DNA of 64,000 bases. Origin: an uncultured Paracoccaceae bacterium (GTDB taxonomy: Bacteria > Pseudomonadota > Alphaproteobacteria > Rhodobacterales > Rhodobacteraceae). The notes beneath the pieces are model-generated. The model was not told where the DNA came from. It saw only the letters and a program-made list of their open reading frames with translations, and searched no databases. The DNA lies in contig CANMDE010000003.1 in assembly GCA_947496535.1 (NCBI GenBank), forward strand, positions 1 through 64,000, written 5' to 3'. Positions 45,659 through 53,770 of the stretch are shown in pieces (within the stretch, counting starts at the first letter, position 1; the number at the start of each line of letters is the position of its first letter). A program made the translations under genes and the position numbers.

Positions 45659-46444
45659 CTAGCGGCAAAGGCCCCAACCAATCGATTGCAGGTGAAAATG
45701 ATCTGCATGCAATCGGTTATAGTCCGGCGAAAGCGTCAGCCGGAACCATTCGCAGGCCCCGTCGCGCGCGGCCCGAAGGAATGCTGCTGTATCACCGCCG
45801 CTGTCCCAATCCGACCGGAGATTGGCCCGGCGCCCATCGGCAAAAACGAATCCTGAAACATCGATCGCGTCTGCGGTTGCATGGGTGCTCATCCGTGCGG
45901 ACGGGCCGGATGAGGTGCGCAGGCGACGGCAATTGTAGCTGCCAAAATGGTCGATGGCGGTCAGCGTCGTGCCAAGATGTTCGGCGGCTGCGGGTTGCAG
46001 GCTGTGTTCTTCCCACATCGCCATACGCAGGGCGATGGCACACCGTGTTTCCAGGCCGCCAAGGCTGCTTTGACCGACGCTGCGCAAGTCAACACGTTCG
46101 CGAACATGGCATTGGTCTGAATGCTCGAAATCGGCCAGTTTTGTGAGCACTGCTGCGTCGCTGAGGGCAGCCAGACAGGTCGGCCCTTCCGCAGTGGCCC
46201 GGTTTAGTTTGAAGTTTGTAATCGGTGTGACCGGATCGCTGACAATCAGCGGCTGGGTAGGATTCCAATGGCGCGGCAATGGTGTGTCGGGATGAACCAG
46301 CAATTGGTAGCCACCAAAGGCGATTCCCCCTGCCGTCGCCAATGCGACCAGCCCGCGCAACACGGGGTGGCCATTGCCCGGTTCCTTATCGCGACCCGGC
46401 TTTGTGGCCTCTTGGGCCATCGATTGCCGGGTCGCGTTGCGCAC
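45659..46444 (-). CDS. Extensin-like protein (Extensin_C domain), membrane-anchored
   Basis: A 261-residue protein with a membrane anchor around residues 30-50 (LVALATAGGIAFGGYQLLV) and a C-terminal extensin-like domain with cysteines and the STHATADAIDVSGFVFADG and LHADHFHLQ motifs. The His and Asp residues in HATADAID and HADHFH resemble the zinc site of D-Ala-D-Ala endopeptidases, so peptidoglycan cutting is plausible but unproven. GTG 46444 begins six bases after the ahcY stop; ATG 46420 is the alternative. Confidence 0.85.
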   Translation of the reverse strand: MRNATRQSMAQEATKPGRDKEPGNGHPVLRGLVALATAGGIAFGGYQLLVHPDTPLPRHWNPTQPLIVSDPVTPITNFKLNRATAEGPTCLAALSDAAVLTKLADFEHSDQCHVRERVDLRSVGQSSLGGLETRCAIALRMAMWEEHSLQPAAAEHLGTTLTAIDHFGSYNCRRLRTSSGPSARMSTHATADAIDVSGFVFADGRRANLRSDWDSGGDTAAFLRAARDGACEWFRLTLSPDYNRLHADHFHLQSIGWGLCR

Positions 46445-46450
46445 GGGTGA

Positions 46451-47839
46451 TCAGTACCGGTAATGTTCGGGCTTGAACGGCCCGTCGACGGTAACGCCGA
46501 TATAATCGGCCTGCTCTTTTTTCAGTTCGGTCAGTTTTACGCCGATCCGCTTGAGGTGCAGACGAGCGACCTTTTCGTCCAGATGTTTCGGCAGAATGAA
46601 CACGCCGGGTTGGTATTCGTCGCCTTTTGTCCAAAGCTCGATCTGCGCGAGCACCTGATTGGTAAAGCTCGCCGACATCACAAAGGACGGATGGCCAGTG
46701 GCATTGCCAAGGTTCAGCAAACGGCCTTCGGACAGCAGGATCAAGCGGTTGCCCGAAGGCATTTCGATCATGTCCACCTGTTCTTTGATGTTTGTCCATT
46801 TGTGGTTTTTCAGCGCGGCCACCTGAATTTCATTGTCGAAATGGCCGATGTTGCCGACGATCGCCATGTCCTTCATCTCGCGCATATGCTCGATCCGAAT
46901 GACGTCTTTGTTGCCGGTTGTGGTAATGAAGACATCGGCGCTGTCGAGCACGTCTTCAAGGACGACGACCTCGAACCCGTCCATCGCGGCTTGCAGGGCG
47001 CAAATCGGATCAACTTCCGTTACTTTCACCCGGGCACCAGCACCGGCCAGCGATGCGGCTGAGCCTTTGCCAACATCGCCGTAGCCGCAGACAACGGCGA
47101 CCTTACCGGCCATCATCGTGTCGGTCGCGCGACGGATGCCATCGACGAGCGATTCCTTGCAGCCGTATTTGTTGTCGAATTTCGACTTGGTGACGGAGTC
47201 ATTGACGTTGATCGCGGGGAAGGGCAGTTGGCCGTTCTTGTGCAGGTCATAAAGGCGATGGACGCCGGTTGTTGTTTCTTCCGACACGCCTTTGATCTGG
47301 TCGCGCATCTTGGCGAACCAGCCGGGGCTTTCGGCCATGCGTTTCTTGATCTGGTTCTTGATAACTTCTTCTTCTTCGGAGGTCGGAACTGCAAGTATAT
47401 CTTCGCCCGCTTCCATCCGGGCGCCAAACAGGATGTAGAGCGTTGCGTCGCCGCCATCGTCGAGGATCATGTTGGGGCCGTCAGGGAATTGGAATGAACG
47501 GTCGAGGTAATCCCAGTGTTCTTCCAGGCTCTGGCCCTTGACTGCAAAGACCGGTGTGCCACCTTCGGCGATGGCAGCCGCTGCATGGTCCTGGGTCGAG
47601 AAGATGTTGCAGGATGCCCAACGTACATCAGCGCCCAATGAAACAAGGGTTTCAATGAGTACGGCAGTCTGGATCGTCATATGCAGCGAGCCGACAATGC
47701 GTGCGCCTTTCAGCGGTTTGCTGGTTCCATATTCCTCGCGCAGGGCCATCAGGCCGGGCATTTCGGTTTCGGCGATATCCAGCTCTTTGCGGCCAAAACT
47801 GGCGAGGTTGATATCTTTGACGACATAATCCAGCGACAT
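46451..47839 (-). CDS. ahcY: Adenosylhomocysteinase
   Basis: Splits S-adenosylhomocysteine into adenosine and homocysteine, clearing the by-product of methylation (many B12 enzymes in this window are SAM-dependent methylases). The 462-residue protein has [20 protein letters not shown] (NAD site) and the C-terminal KPEHYRY. GGAGAG precedes ATG 47839; an open frame to 47878 is not needed. I looked for SAH or SAM riboswitches in the 112-base leader and recognise none. Confidence 0.96.
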   Translation of the reverse strand: MSLDYVVKDINLASFGRKELDIAETEMPGLMALREEYGTSKPLKGARIVGSLHMTIQTAVLIETLVSLGADVRWASCNIFSTQDHAAAAIAEGGTPVFAVKGQSLEEHWDYLDRSFQFPDGPNMILDDGGDATLYILFGARMEAGEDILAVPTSEEEEVIKNQIKKRMAESPGWFAKMRDQIKGVSEETTTGVHRLYDLHKNGQLPFPAINVNDSVTKSKFDNKYGCKESLVDGIRRATDTMMAGKVAVVCGYGDVGKGSAASLAGAGARVKVTEVDPICALQAAMDGFEVVVLEDVLDSADVFITTTGNKDVIRIEHMREMKDMAIVGNIGHFDNEIQVAALKNHKWTNIKEQVDMIEMPSGNRLILLSEGRLLNLGNATGHPSFVMSASFTNQVLAQIELWTKGDEYQPGVFILPKHLDEKVARLHLKRIGVKLTELKKEQADYIGVTVDGPFKPEHYRY

Positions 47840-47951
47840 TAGCGTGCTCTCCTGATCAGGTTTGGCGGTCCATAGCATTGCGTTGGTCTTGTCACAATCC
47901 GAACCAGCGTATTATTGAGAAGCCTAAACAATCCATAAGGGCGCGTATGAC

Positions 47952-48542
47952 ATGAAACAGCCACGGGCATGGCAACGGATGTTGTCTGGGCGCAGACTTG
48001 ATCTGCTGGACCCGACGCCGATGGATATCGAGATCGAAGACATTGCCCATGGGCTGGCTTTTGTTGCTCGGTGGAATGGGCAGACCAAGGGGGACTTTGC
48101 CTATTCCGTGGCGGAGCATTCGTTGCTTGTTGTCGAAATTTTCAAACGACAGCAACCACTTGCGCCGGTTAAGTGGCAATTGGCGGCCTTGCTGCATGAC
48201 GCGCCGGAATACGTGATCGGGGATATGATCAGCCCGGTGAAGGCGTCTGTGGGGCCGGGCTATGGTGCGTTGGATGATCGACTGACGGCTGCGATTCATT
48301 TGCGTTTTGGACTGCCCGCGCAGATACCGGTTGGCATCAAGCGCCAGATCAAAAAGGCGGACAAATTGTCGGCCTGGCTGGAGGCGGTGCAGATTGCTGG
48401 GTTTACAACGGCAGAGGCTGATCGGTTCTTTGGCAAGCAGGACCCTGCTTTGACTGCTGAACTGACGATCAGGCTACGGCCACCGATGGACGTTCGGGAC
48501 GAATTTACTTTGCGATATCAAGAGTTTATGGAGGCGTTATGA
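47952..48542 (+). CDS. HD-domain hydrolase, YfbR-like
   Basis: A 196-residue metal-dependent phosphohydrolase. Metal ligands are visible as YSVAEHSLLV, the HD pair in ALLHDAPEYVIGDM, and the later Asp in KKADKLSAWLE. YfbR in E. coli is a 5'-deoxynucleotidase; the substrate here is not proved. It is divergent from ahcY and overlaps the GNAT gene by four bases. Confidence 0.87.
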   Translation: MKQPRAWQRMLSGRRLDLLDPTPMDIEIEDIAHGLAFVARWNGQTKGDFAYSVAEHSLLVVEIFKRQQPLAPVKWQLAALLHDAPEYVIGDMISPVKASVGPGYGALDDRLTAAIHLRFGLPAQIPVGIKRQIKKADKLSAWLEAVQIAGFTTAEADRFFGKQDPALTAELTIRLRPPMDVRDEFTLRYQEFMEAL

Positions 48543-49030
48543 TTGTTCGACCTGCAACTTCGGCCGATGCCGGGCAAATGGTTGACCTGCTGAATGCGAT
48601 TATCGCAGAGGGTGGGACGACGGCGCATGAGACGCCGTTTGATAGCGACAAGATGCAGCATCACTATATCGCGCGACCGGAAGTGGTGAGCTGTCAGGTT
48701 GCTGAGTTGGATAATAAAGTTTTGGGTTTTCAATATGTTGGATGGCCGTCCAGCCCTGATGATCCGATGCCGGAGGGGTGGGCTATCATTGCCAGTTTTG
48801 TTGGCCCGAACGCGGCTGGTCAGGGCGTTGGGCAGCATTTGTTCAGTGCCACCAAAGCCGCCGTTATCGCGGCTGATGTGAAGGTGATTGATGCGACGAT
48901 CCGGGCGGATAACACGCCCGGATTGCGCTATTATAGCGGTTTGGGATTTGTCGATTATGACCGGCTTGTGGGCGTCCCACTGGGAGACGGGACGCCCGTT
49001 GATCGGGTGCGTAAACGTTACGACTTTTAG
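48539..49030 (+). CDS. GNAT-family N-acetyltransferase
   Basis: A 163-residue GNAT protein: MIVRPATSADAGQMVDLLNA at the start and the acetyl-CoA loop FVGPNAAGQGVGQHLFSA around residue 90 (Q/RxxGxG/A pattern GQGVGQ), then IRADNTPGLRYYSGLGFVDY. The acceptor is unknown. It overlaps the HD gene by ATGA and is followed 11 bases later by the 35-bp repeat. Confidence 0.88.
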   Translation: MIVRPATSADAGQMVDLLNAIIAEGGTTAHETPFDSDKMQHHYIARPEVVSCQVAELDNKVLGFQYVGWPSSPDDPMPEGWAIIASFVGPNAAGQGVGQHLFSATKAAVIAADVKVIDATIRADNTPGLRYYSGLGFVDYDRLVGVPLGDGTPVDRVRKRYDF

Positions 49031-49040
49031 CGCCCGAAAA

Positions 49041-49075
49041 CGGTCGGACATGCGTCGGCAAAACGTCGGGCAACG
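49041..49075 (-). repeat. 35-bp repeat with three 11-bp-phased hexamers, copy 2 (inverted)
   Basis: The reverse complement of the unit at 17506-17540, with 33 of 35 bases identical. The hexamers (GGTCGG, CGTCGG, CGTCGG on the plus strand) start at 49042, 49053 and 49064, again 11 bases apart. It is 11 bases after the GNAT stop and upstream of the divergent small gene and LysR regulator. Confidence 0.8.
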
Positions 49076-49088
49076 ACGACCATGTTGT

Positions 49089-49232
49089 TTACCGCTTGTA
49101 AACTTCTTGCGTGGCGCGATGCCTCCAATATGCGGCTTCGCGTTCGTTTTCCCATGTGCGTTTATGTTGCGAGTGCTGAAAGCGTTTTTGACCTGCGGCA
49201 ATCAACATGGCGTCAGAAAATATTGAAAGCAT
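49089..49232 (-). CDS. 47-aa small protein, unknown
   Basis: MLSIFSDAMLIAAGQKRFQH, then a strongly charged C-terminus with RTWENEREAAYWRHRATQEV and so on. ATG 49232 has AAAGGA at seven bases, one of the better ribosome sites in the window, so this small gene is very probably expressed. Open frame extends to 49328 without support. Rich in Arg, Glu and aromatic residues; it might bind RNA or a partner protein. Divergent from the LysR gene. Confidence 0.65.
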   Translation of the reverse strand: MLSIFSDAMLIAAGQKRFQHSQHKRTWENEREAAYWRHRATQEVYKR

Positions 49233-49328
49233 AGCTTTTCCTTTCGAGCGTATGATGTGTTCACAATACTTTTCTTGCCTGATCGATACGAGTCTGTATG
49301 ATTTTTCATATGTTAGCTGTACTTTCAT

Positions 49329-50198
49329 ATGGATTGGCGTGATGTTCCCTCTCTAGCGGCGCTTCGCGCGTTTGAGGCGGCGGCCCGCAATGCATCGCTC
49401 AGCGCTGCGGCGCGTGAGCTGAACGTGACCCACGCCGCAGTTGCCCAGCATGTCCGCACGGTAGAGGCACATCTGGGAGTTTCGCTGCTGGTCCGCGAGG
49501 GCCGTCAGATGGCGCTGACGGATCAGGGTCGGGCGCTGGCCATGAGCCTCGCTGACGGGTTTGGCCAGATCATCGCCGGTGTCCGCGCCGTGACCAAAGA
49601 CGACGAGGCACGACCGCTGGTGATTTCTGTAACGCCAAGCTTTGCCGAGAATTGGCTAATGCCACGGCTTGCGCAGTTCTGGACGGCACACCCGGAAATC
49701 AGTTTGTCGATCACGCCTGATACGCGGTTGGTTGACCTTCAACGTGACAGGTTTGACATGGCAATCCGATATGGTGATGGCAACTGGCCGGGGCTAGAGG
49801 TGCAACATCTAACTCCCGCGGGTCTGGCGGTGGTGGCAACTCCGGCACTTTTGGAAGGATGCGAGAAACCGACTTTGGACGATGTTGCAAAGTTGCCTTG
49901 GCTTTTTGAGGTCATTGATGGGGAGTACCGCAAGTGGACCACGGAGCAGGGTCTGGATCTATCGCAATGTCAGATCAATGAGGTGGCAACGCTGGGCATG
50001 TTGTTGTCAGCAGTCCGCGCTGGGGCGGGTGTTTCTGCTGTGCCGAGCGCGCTGGTTCGTGATGATATCGCTTCGGGTCGGTTGTTGGCTATCGCCGAAG
50101 CCGATGAAAGCGGATTAGACTATTATTTAGTGCATCGGCGTGGTGTGGTTCCTGACAGGTTGAAGACATTCAAAAAGTGGCTTTTGCAATGTGATTAG
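49329..50198 (+). CDS. LysR-type transcriptional regulator, GcvA-like
   Basis: A 289-residue LysR regulator with the N-terminal winged helix LSAAARELNVTHAAVAQHVR and a substrate-binding domain including ISVTPSFAENWLMPRLAQFW and the segment RFDMAIRYGDGNWPGLEVQH typical of the GcvA group. Targets could be the divergent 47-aa gene or genes elsewhere; the nas genes start 112 bases downstream on the same strand and are controlled by NasS-NasT instead. No ribosome site stands out before ATG 49329. Confidence 0.86.
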   Translation: MDWRDVPSLAALRAFEAAARNASLSAAARELNVTHAAVAQHVRTVEAHLGVSLLVREGRQMALTDQGRALAMSLADGFGQIIAGVRAVTKDDEARPLVISVTPSFAENWLMPRLAQFWTAHPEISLSITPDTRLVDLQRDRFDMAIRYGDGNWPGLEVQHLTPAGLAVVATPALLEGCEKPTLDDVAKLPWLFEVIDGEYRKWTTEQGLDLSQCQINEVATLGMLLSAVRAGAGVSAVPSALVRDDIASGRLLAIAEADESGLDYYLVHRRGVVPDRLKTFKKWLLQCD

Positions 50199-50310
50199 TT
50201 TGGTCGCACCTGCTGTGTTGCTGCCTGATTTTTGAGCAAAACCCCGCTGGGTCGCTACGGCATCCTCGTGCTCGCCTGTTGATCTCCAGCCGGCTGATTA
50301 TTGAGAGGCC

Positions 50311-50895
50311 GTGGCCAAAAAAATCAAAATCGTTGTTGTTGAACCTGATCGTGATCGGGCGTGCGAAATCATTGACGCATTGAGCGAAGGCGGTTGGGGC
50401 GATGCGACGGTTTTGGCTGAGACCACGTCACTTGCCCGCCGCTTGTCAGAGATCGACCCCGATCTGGTCTTGATCGATCTGGCCCATCCCAGCCGGGATA
50501 TGTTGGAACAGTTGAGCCTTGCCTCTGACGCGAGGGGCCGTCCGGTGGCAATGTTTGTTGATCAATCCGATGACGAGATGACCAAGGCAGCCATTGCAGC
50601 CGGGTTGAGCGCCTATGTCGTGGATGGCTTGCAGAAAGCGCGAATCAAACCGGTGCTGGAAACCGCCATCGCCCGTTTTCAGATGATGAGCCAGATGCGG
50701 TCTGAATTGGATGCCGCCAAGCAAGCGTTGGAAGATCGCAAGACAATCGATCGCGCCAAGGGATTGCTTATGCGTGCCCGGAGCGTGAACGAGGATGAAG
50801 CCTATAACCTGTTGCGTAAAACTGCGATGGATCAGGGTCGCAAGGTGATTGATGTTGCCCAATCGCTGGTGACTGCGGCGGAACTGCTGGGATGA
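50311..50895 (+). CDS. nasT: NasT, ANTAR-domain RNA-binding antiterminator
   Basis: A 194-residue regulator: receiver-like domain to about residue 120 (IKIVVVEPDRDRACEIIDAL, DLVLIDLAHPSRD) and a C-terminal ANTAR domain (about 130-190) with ALEDRKTIDRAKGLLMRARS and AYNLLRKTAMDQGRKVIDVA. ANTAR proteins bind paired hexaloop hairpins in mRNA leaders and stop terminators from forming. In Paracoccus, NasT is held inactive by NasS until nitrate or nitrite arrives. GTG 50311 is the start (GAGAGG upstream); overlaps nasS by ATGA. Confidence 0.93.
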   Translation: MAKKIKIVVVEPDRDRACEIIDALSEGGWGDATVLAETTSLARRLSEIDPDLVLIDLAHPSRDMLEQLSLASDARGRPVAMFVDQSDDEMTKAAIAAGLSAYVVDGLQKARIKPVLETAIARFQMMSQMRSELDAAKQALEDRKTIDRAKGLLMRARSVNEDEAYNLLRKTAMDQGRKVIDVAQSLVTAAELLG

Positions 50896-52061
50896 CCGGG
50901 ACCCACGTGAATTGCGGTTATGTGCCTTTGGTGGACAGCGCCCCGCTGATCATCGCGCGGGAACTGCGTTTTGCTGCGGATGAGGGGATAAACCTTAATC
51001 TGCTGCGCCAGCCATCATGGTCTGCTTTGCGCGATCTGCTTGCCCTTGGGCATTTGGATGCCGCGCATATTCTGTCGCCGATGCCGGTTGCGATGTCGCT
51101 GGGTCTTGGTGGTTTTCCGGCCAAGATTGATGCGCTGATGGTATTGTCGGTCAATGGGAACGTCATTGGTGTTTCGTCCCGTGTGGCCAAGCGTATGCGG
51201 GATGCCGGGTGGAACGGGGCGTTCGATGATCCGTGTGCGGTCTCGCACGCCTTGCTTAGCACGGCGGACGGGCCGTTGCGTGTTGGTGTGCCATTTCCGT
51301 TTTCCATGCACCGGTTGCTATTTGAATATTGGCTAAAGGCCGATCCACTTTGCCGTGATGATAGCTATCAGATCGTCACCACGCCGCCGCCATTGATGGC
51401 CGAAACCGTGGGCGCGGGCGAGTTGGATGTGTTTTGCGTGGGCGAACCCTGGGGGTCGGTCGCTGTTGATGCCGGGGTGGCTGAACTGATCCTGCCCGGC
51501 GTTGCGATTTGGGGCTTTGCACCGGAAAAGGTTTTGGGCGTTCGTCGTGATTGGGCGGATGGTGAGGAAGATACTTGCCGTGCACTGATGAGGGCCGTGT
51601 ACCGCGCGGCGGCCTGGCTGGATAAGCCTGACAATCAGGTGCTGGCGACAGAGATTTTGGCGCGGAGCGAGCATCTCGATCTGCCGGACCATGCGATTTA
51701 CCACGCGATCAGCGGTGAAATCGTGACGCGCCCAAATGGTGCGCCGGTCGAAACGGCCCACTTTCTAAAGTTTCACCAGAACGCCGCCAACTTTCCGTGG
51801 CGCAGTCAGGCGGGCTGGATTGCCCAGCAGATTGGCTTGCCCGATGGTGCCGATATCGCGACTGCGGAGGCGTGTTTTCGCAGTGATTTGTATCGTCAGC
51901 ACCTTGGTCCGATTGGTGTTGATATGCCTGGTGCGTCGGCGAAAGTCGAAGGCGCGATGCGTTACCCAACGGCTGTTGCGTCCACCAAAGGCCATATGAT
52001 TCTGGGACCAGATGGGTTTTTTGATGGCGCGATATTCGACTTTGATGTCGATCAGAGATGA
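50892..52061 (+). CDS. nasS: NasS, nitrate/nitrite sensor of the NasS-NasT pair
   Basis: A 389-residue protein with the fold of NrtA/CmpA-type nitrate binding proteins (VNCGYVPLVDSAPLIIAREL, AAHILSPMPVAMSLGLGG, CVGEPWGSVAVDAG) but no signal peptide, so it stays in the cytosol. That is the mark of NasS, which binds NasT when no nitrate is present. It resembles the downstream periplasmic NrtA; the conserved GEPW ligand-loop segment is found in both. It overlaps nasT by four bases and is followed by the regulated leader. Confidence 0.92.
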   Translation: MTGTHVNCGYVPLVDSAPLIIARELRFAADEGINLNLLRQPSWSALRDLLALGHLDAAHILSPMPVAMSLGLGGFPAKIDALMVLSVNGNVIGVSSRVAKRMRDAGWNGAFDDPCAVSHALLSTADGPLRVGVPFPFSMHRLLFEYWLKADPLCRDDSYQIVTTPPPLMAETVGAGELDVFCVGEPWGSVAVDAGVAELILPGVAIWGFAPEKVLGVRRDWADGEEDTCRALMRAVYRAAAWLDKPDNQVLATEILARSEHLDLPDHAIYHAISGEIVTRPNGAPVETAHFLKFHQNAANFPWRSQAGWIAQQIGLPDGADIATAEACFRSDLYRQHLGPIGVDMPGASAKVEGAMRYPTAVASTKGHMILGPDGFFDGAIFDFDVDQR

Positions 52062-52075
52062 AAAAATATGCAAAC

Positions 52076-52088
52076 GCTGCATTGCAGC
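52076..52088. promoter_or_regulatory. 13-bp palindrome GCTGCATTGCAGC downstream of nasS
   Basis: Six-base arms around one T, 14 bases after the nasS stop, in the likely promoter region of the nrtA transcript. It may be an operator for a nitrogen regulator (the TGCA core is shared with NtrC sites, but spacing does not match), or a small hairpin. No -24/-12 sigma-54 promoter was found. Confidence 0.3.
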
Positions 52089-52155
52089 AAGGTCAACTGC
52101 CTGACTGACAGGCCGGTTTGTTGTTTCAACCCTCGTTTGTGGCAAGTTGTAATCA

Positions 52156-52198
52156 ACGTAAGCGAAGATGCTTCGTCTTAGTCTCCGTTGATGGAGAC
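52156..52198 (+). promoter_or_regulatory. Predicted NasT (ANTAR) RNA target: two hexaloop hairpins
   Basis: P1: ACG-T-AAGC pairs with GCTT-CGT around the hexaloop GAAGAT (52156-52176), with one bulged T. P2: GTCTCC pairs perfectly with GGAGAC around the hexaloop GTTGAT (52181-52198). The two stems are four bases apart. Known ANTAR targets are two such hairpins with six-base loops, with A at loop position 1 and G at position 4. Here both loops have G at position 4 but G at position 1. They lie directly before a strong terminator and nrtA. Confidence 0.68.
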
Positions 52199-52220
52199 AC
52201 CTAATTTACAAAGAGCAATG

Positions 52221-52277
52221 CCGCTCGATTCCTTCTGCGCCTCCTCCCTCCCGCGCAGAAGGATCGGGCGGTTTTTG
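52221..52277 (+). terminator. Leader terminator before nrtA, regulated by NasT
   Basis: A very strong hairpin: CCGCTCGA (bulge T) TCCTTCTGCGC (52221-52240) pairs with GCGCAGAAGGA TCGGGCGG (52253-52271), 19 pairs with one bulge and one G-U, followed by TTTTTGTTTT. It ends 27 bases before the nrtA start, so without antitermination most transcripts would stop before nrtA. Confidence 0.88.
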
Positions 52278-52303
52278 TTTTGCGATCATGAAAGGTATGC
52301 GCA

Positions 52304-53674
52304 ATGAAAACAAAGCTGCACTGGGTTATAGCCACAACCGCATTGATGAGCGGTCCAGCATTTGCCCAATCGCTGGATCTGGAAATCGAAGACCTGACAT
52401 TCGGCTTTATCAAGCTGACGGACATGGCCCCTTTGGCCGTGGCCTATGAAAACGGGTATTTCGAAGACGAAGGTCTGTTTGTGACGCTTGAGGCGCAGGC
52501 GAACTGGAAGGTGCTGCTTGATGGCGTGATCAGCGGAGAGCTGGATGGCGCGCATATGCTGGCTGGTCAGCCGCTGGCGGCGACAATCGGTTATGGCACA
52601 GAGGCGCATATTGTGACGCCATTTTCGATGGACTTGAACGGCAACGGGATCACCGTCTCGAACGAGATTTGGGATCAGATGAAGCCGAATGTGCCGACCA
52701 TGGACGATGGCCGCCCGCAGCACCCGATCAGTGCCGAGGCGCTGGCGCCTGTGGTTGAGGACTACAAGGATCGTGGTGAGCCGTTCAATATGGGGATGGT
52801 TTTCCCCGTGTCGACGCATAACTACGAGATCCGTTATTGGCTGGCTGCTGGTGGGCTGGAGCCGGGCTATTATTCCCCGCAGGATATTTCCGGTCAAATT
52901 GGTGCCGACGTTCTGTTGTCGGTGACGCCGCCGCCGCAGATGCCTGCCACGATGGAAGCGGGTACGATCTTTGGTTACGCCGTGGGTGAGCCCTGGAACC
53001 AGCAGGCCGTGTTCAAGGGCATCGGTGTGCCGGTGATCACTGACTATGACATGTGGAAGAACAACCCTGAAAAGGTCTTTGGCATCACCAATGAATTTGC
53101 CGAAGAAAACCCGAACACAACCATCGCCATCACCAAGGCGCTGATCCGTGCCGCCCAGTGGCTGGATGAGAACGACAACGCCAACCGCGAGGAAGCGGTC
53201 GAGATGCTGTCCTGGCCTGAATATGTGGGTGCGGATGCGGAAGTGATCGCCAACTCGATGACCGGGTTCTTTGAGTTCGAAAAGGGCGACGTGCGCGAAG
53301 CCCCGGATTTCAACGTGTTCTTCCGCTACAACGCGACCTATCCGTTCTATTCCGACGCGATCTGGTATCTGACGCAGATGCGCCGCTGGGGCCAGATCCC
53401 CGAAGCGCAGCCTGATGAGTGGTATTATGAGACTGCCGAGAAGGTTTATCGCCCTGACATCTATCTGGAAGCCGCACGGATGCTTGTGGATGAAGGTCTG
53501 TCAGATGAGGCTGATTTCCCTTGGGACAGTGATGGTTTCAAAGACCCGACACCTGCGGCCGATATCATTGATGGCATTCCATATGACGGACGGGCGCCGA
53601 ATGCGTATCTCGAAAGTTTACCGATTGGTCTGAAGGGCGAGCAGATCATCGTGGGTAACGAAATCCAGGGGTAG
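52304..53674 (+). CDS. nrtA: Nitrate ABC transporter, periplasmic binding protein NrtA
   Basis: A 456-residue protein with a signal peptide ([20 protein letters not shown] then AQSLD) and the NrtA/CmpA fold: [56 protein letters not shown] and [12 protein letters not shown]. It would bind nitrate (perhaps nitrite) in the periplasm. It is the first gene after the NasT-controlled leader; the ribosome site is AAAGG about nine bases before the ATG. Confidence 0.94.
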   Translation: MKTKLHWVIATTALMSGPAFAQSLDLEIEDLTFGFIKLTDMAPLAVAYENGYFEDEGLFVTLEAQANWKVLLDGVISGELDGAHMLAGQPLAATIGYGTEAHIVTPFSMDLNGNGITVSNEIWDQMKPNVPTMDDGRPQHPISAEALAPVVEDYKDRGEPFNMGMVFPVSTHNYEIRYWLAAGGLEPGYYSPQDISGQIGADVLLSVTPPPQMPATMEAGTIFGYAVGEPWNQQAVFKGIGVPVITDYDMWKNNPEKVFGITNEFAEENPNTTIAITKALIRAAQWLDENDNANREEAVEMLSWPEYVGADAEVIANSMTGFFEFEKGDVREAPDFNVFFRYNATYPFYSDAIWYLTQMRRWGQIPEAQPDEWYYETAEKVYRPDIYLEAARMLVDEGLSDEADFPWDSDGFKDPTPAADIIDGIPYDGRAPNAYLESLPIGLKGEQIIVGNEIQG

Positions 53675-53690
53675 GCGGGTTCAAGACCCA

Positions 53691-53744
53691 TCTTGCGGGG
53701 GCCTCTTGTGCCGTCCCCGTGAGGTGGGTTTTCACCCACCCTAC
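53691..53744. repeat. Intergenic palindromic element between nrtA and nrtB
   Basis: GGTGGGT-TTTC-ACCCACC (53723-53740) followed by CTAC, preceded by a second possible stem GCGGGG...CCCCGT (53693-53720). The sequence around GTGGGTTTTCACCCAC is a common dispersed motif in Rhodobacteraceae to my knowledge. It may protect the nrtA message from 3'-end decay and lower expression of the downstream genes. Confidence 0.5.
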
Positions 53745-53770
53745 TTTCCAGACATCAGGAAGACAGCTTA

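Noticed and set aside
47840..47951. SAH or SAM riboswitch before ahcY
   Set aside because: The 112-base region shared with the divergent HD gene lacks the conserved core sequences I know for these classes.
50199..50310. Sigma-54 promoter before nasT
   Set aside because: A TGGGTCGCTACGGCAT stretch looks similar, but the GG-to-GC spacing is wrong for a -24/-12 promoter.
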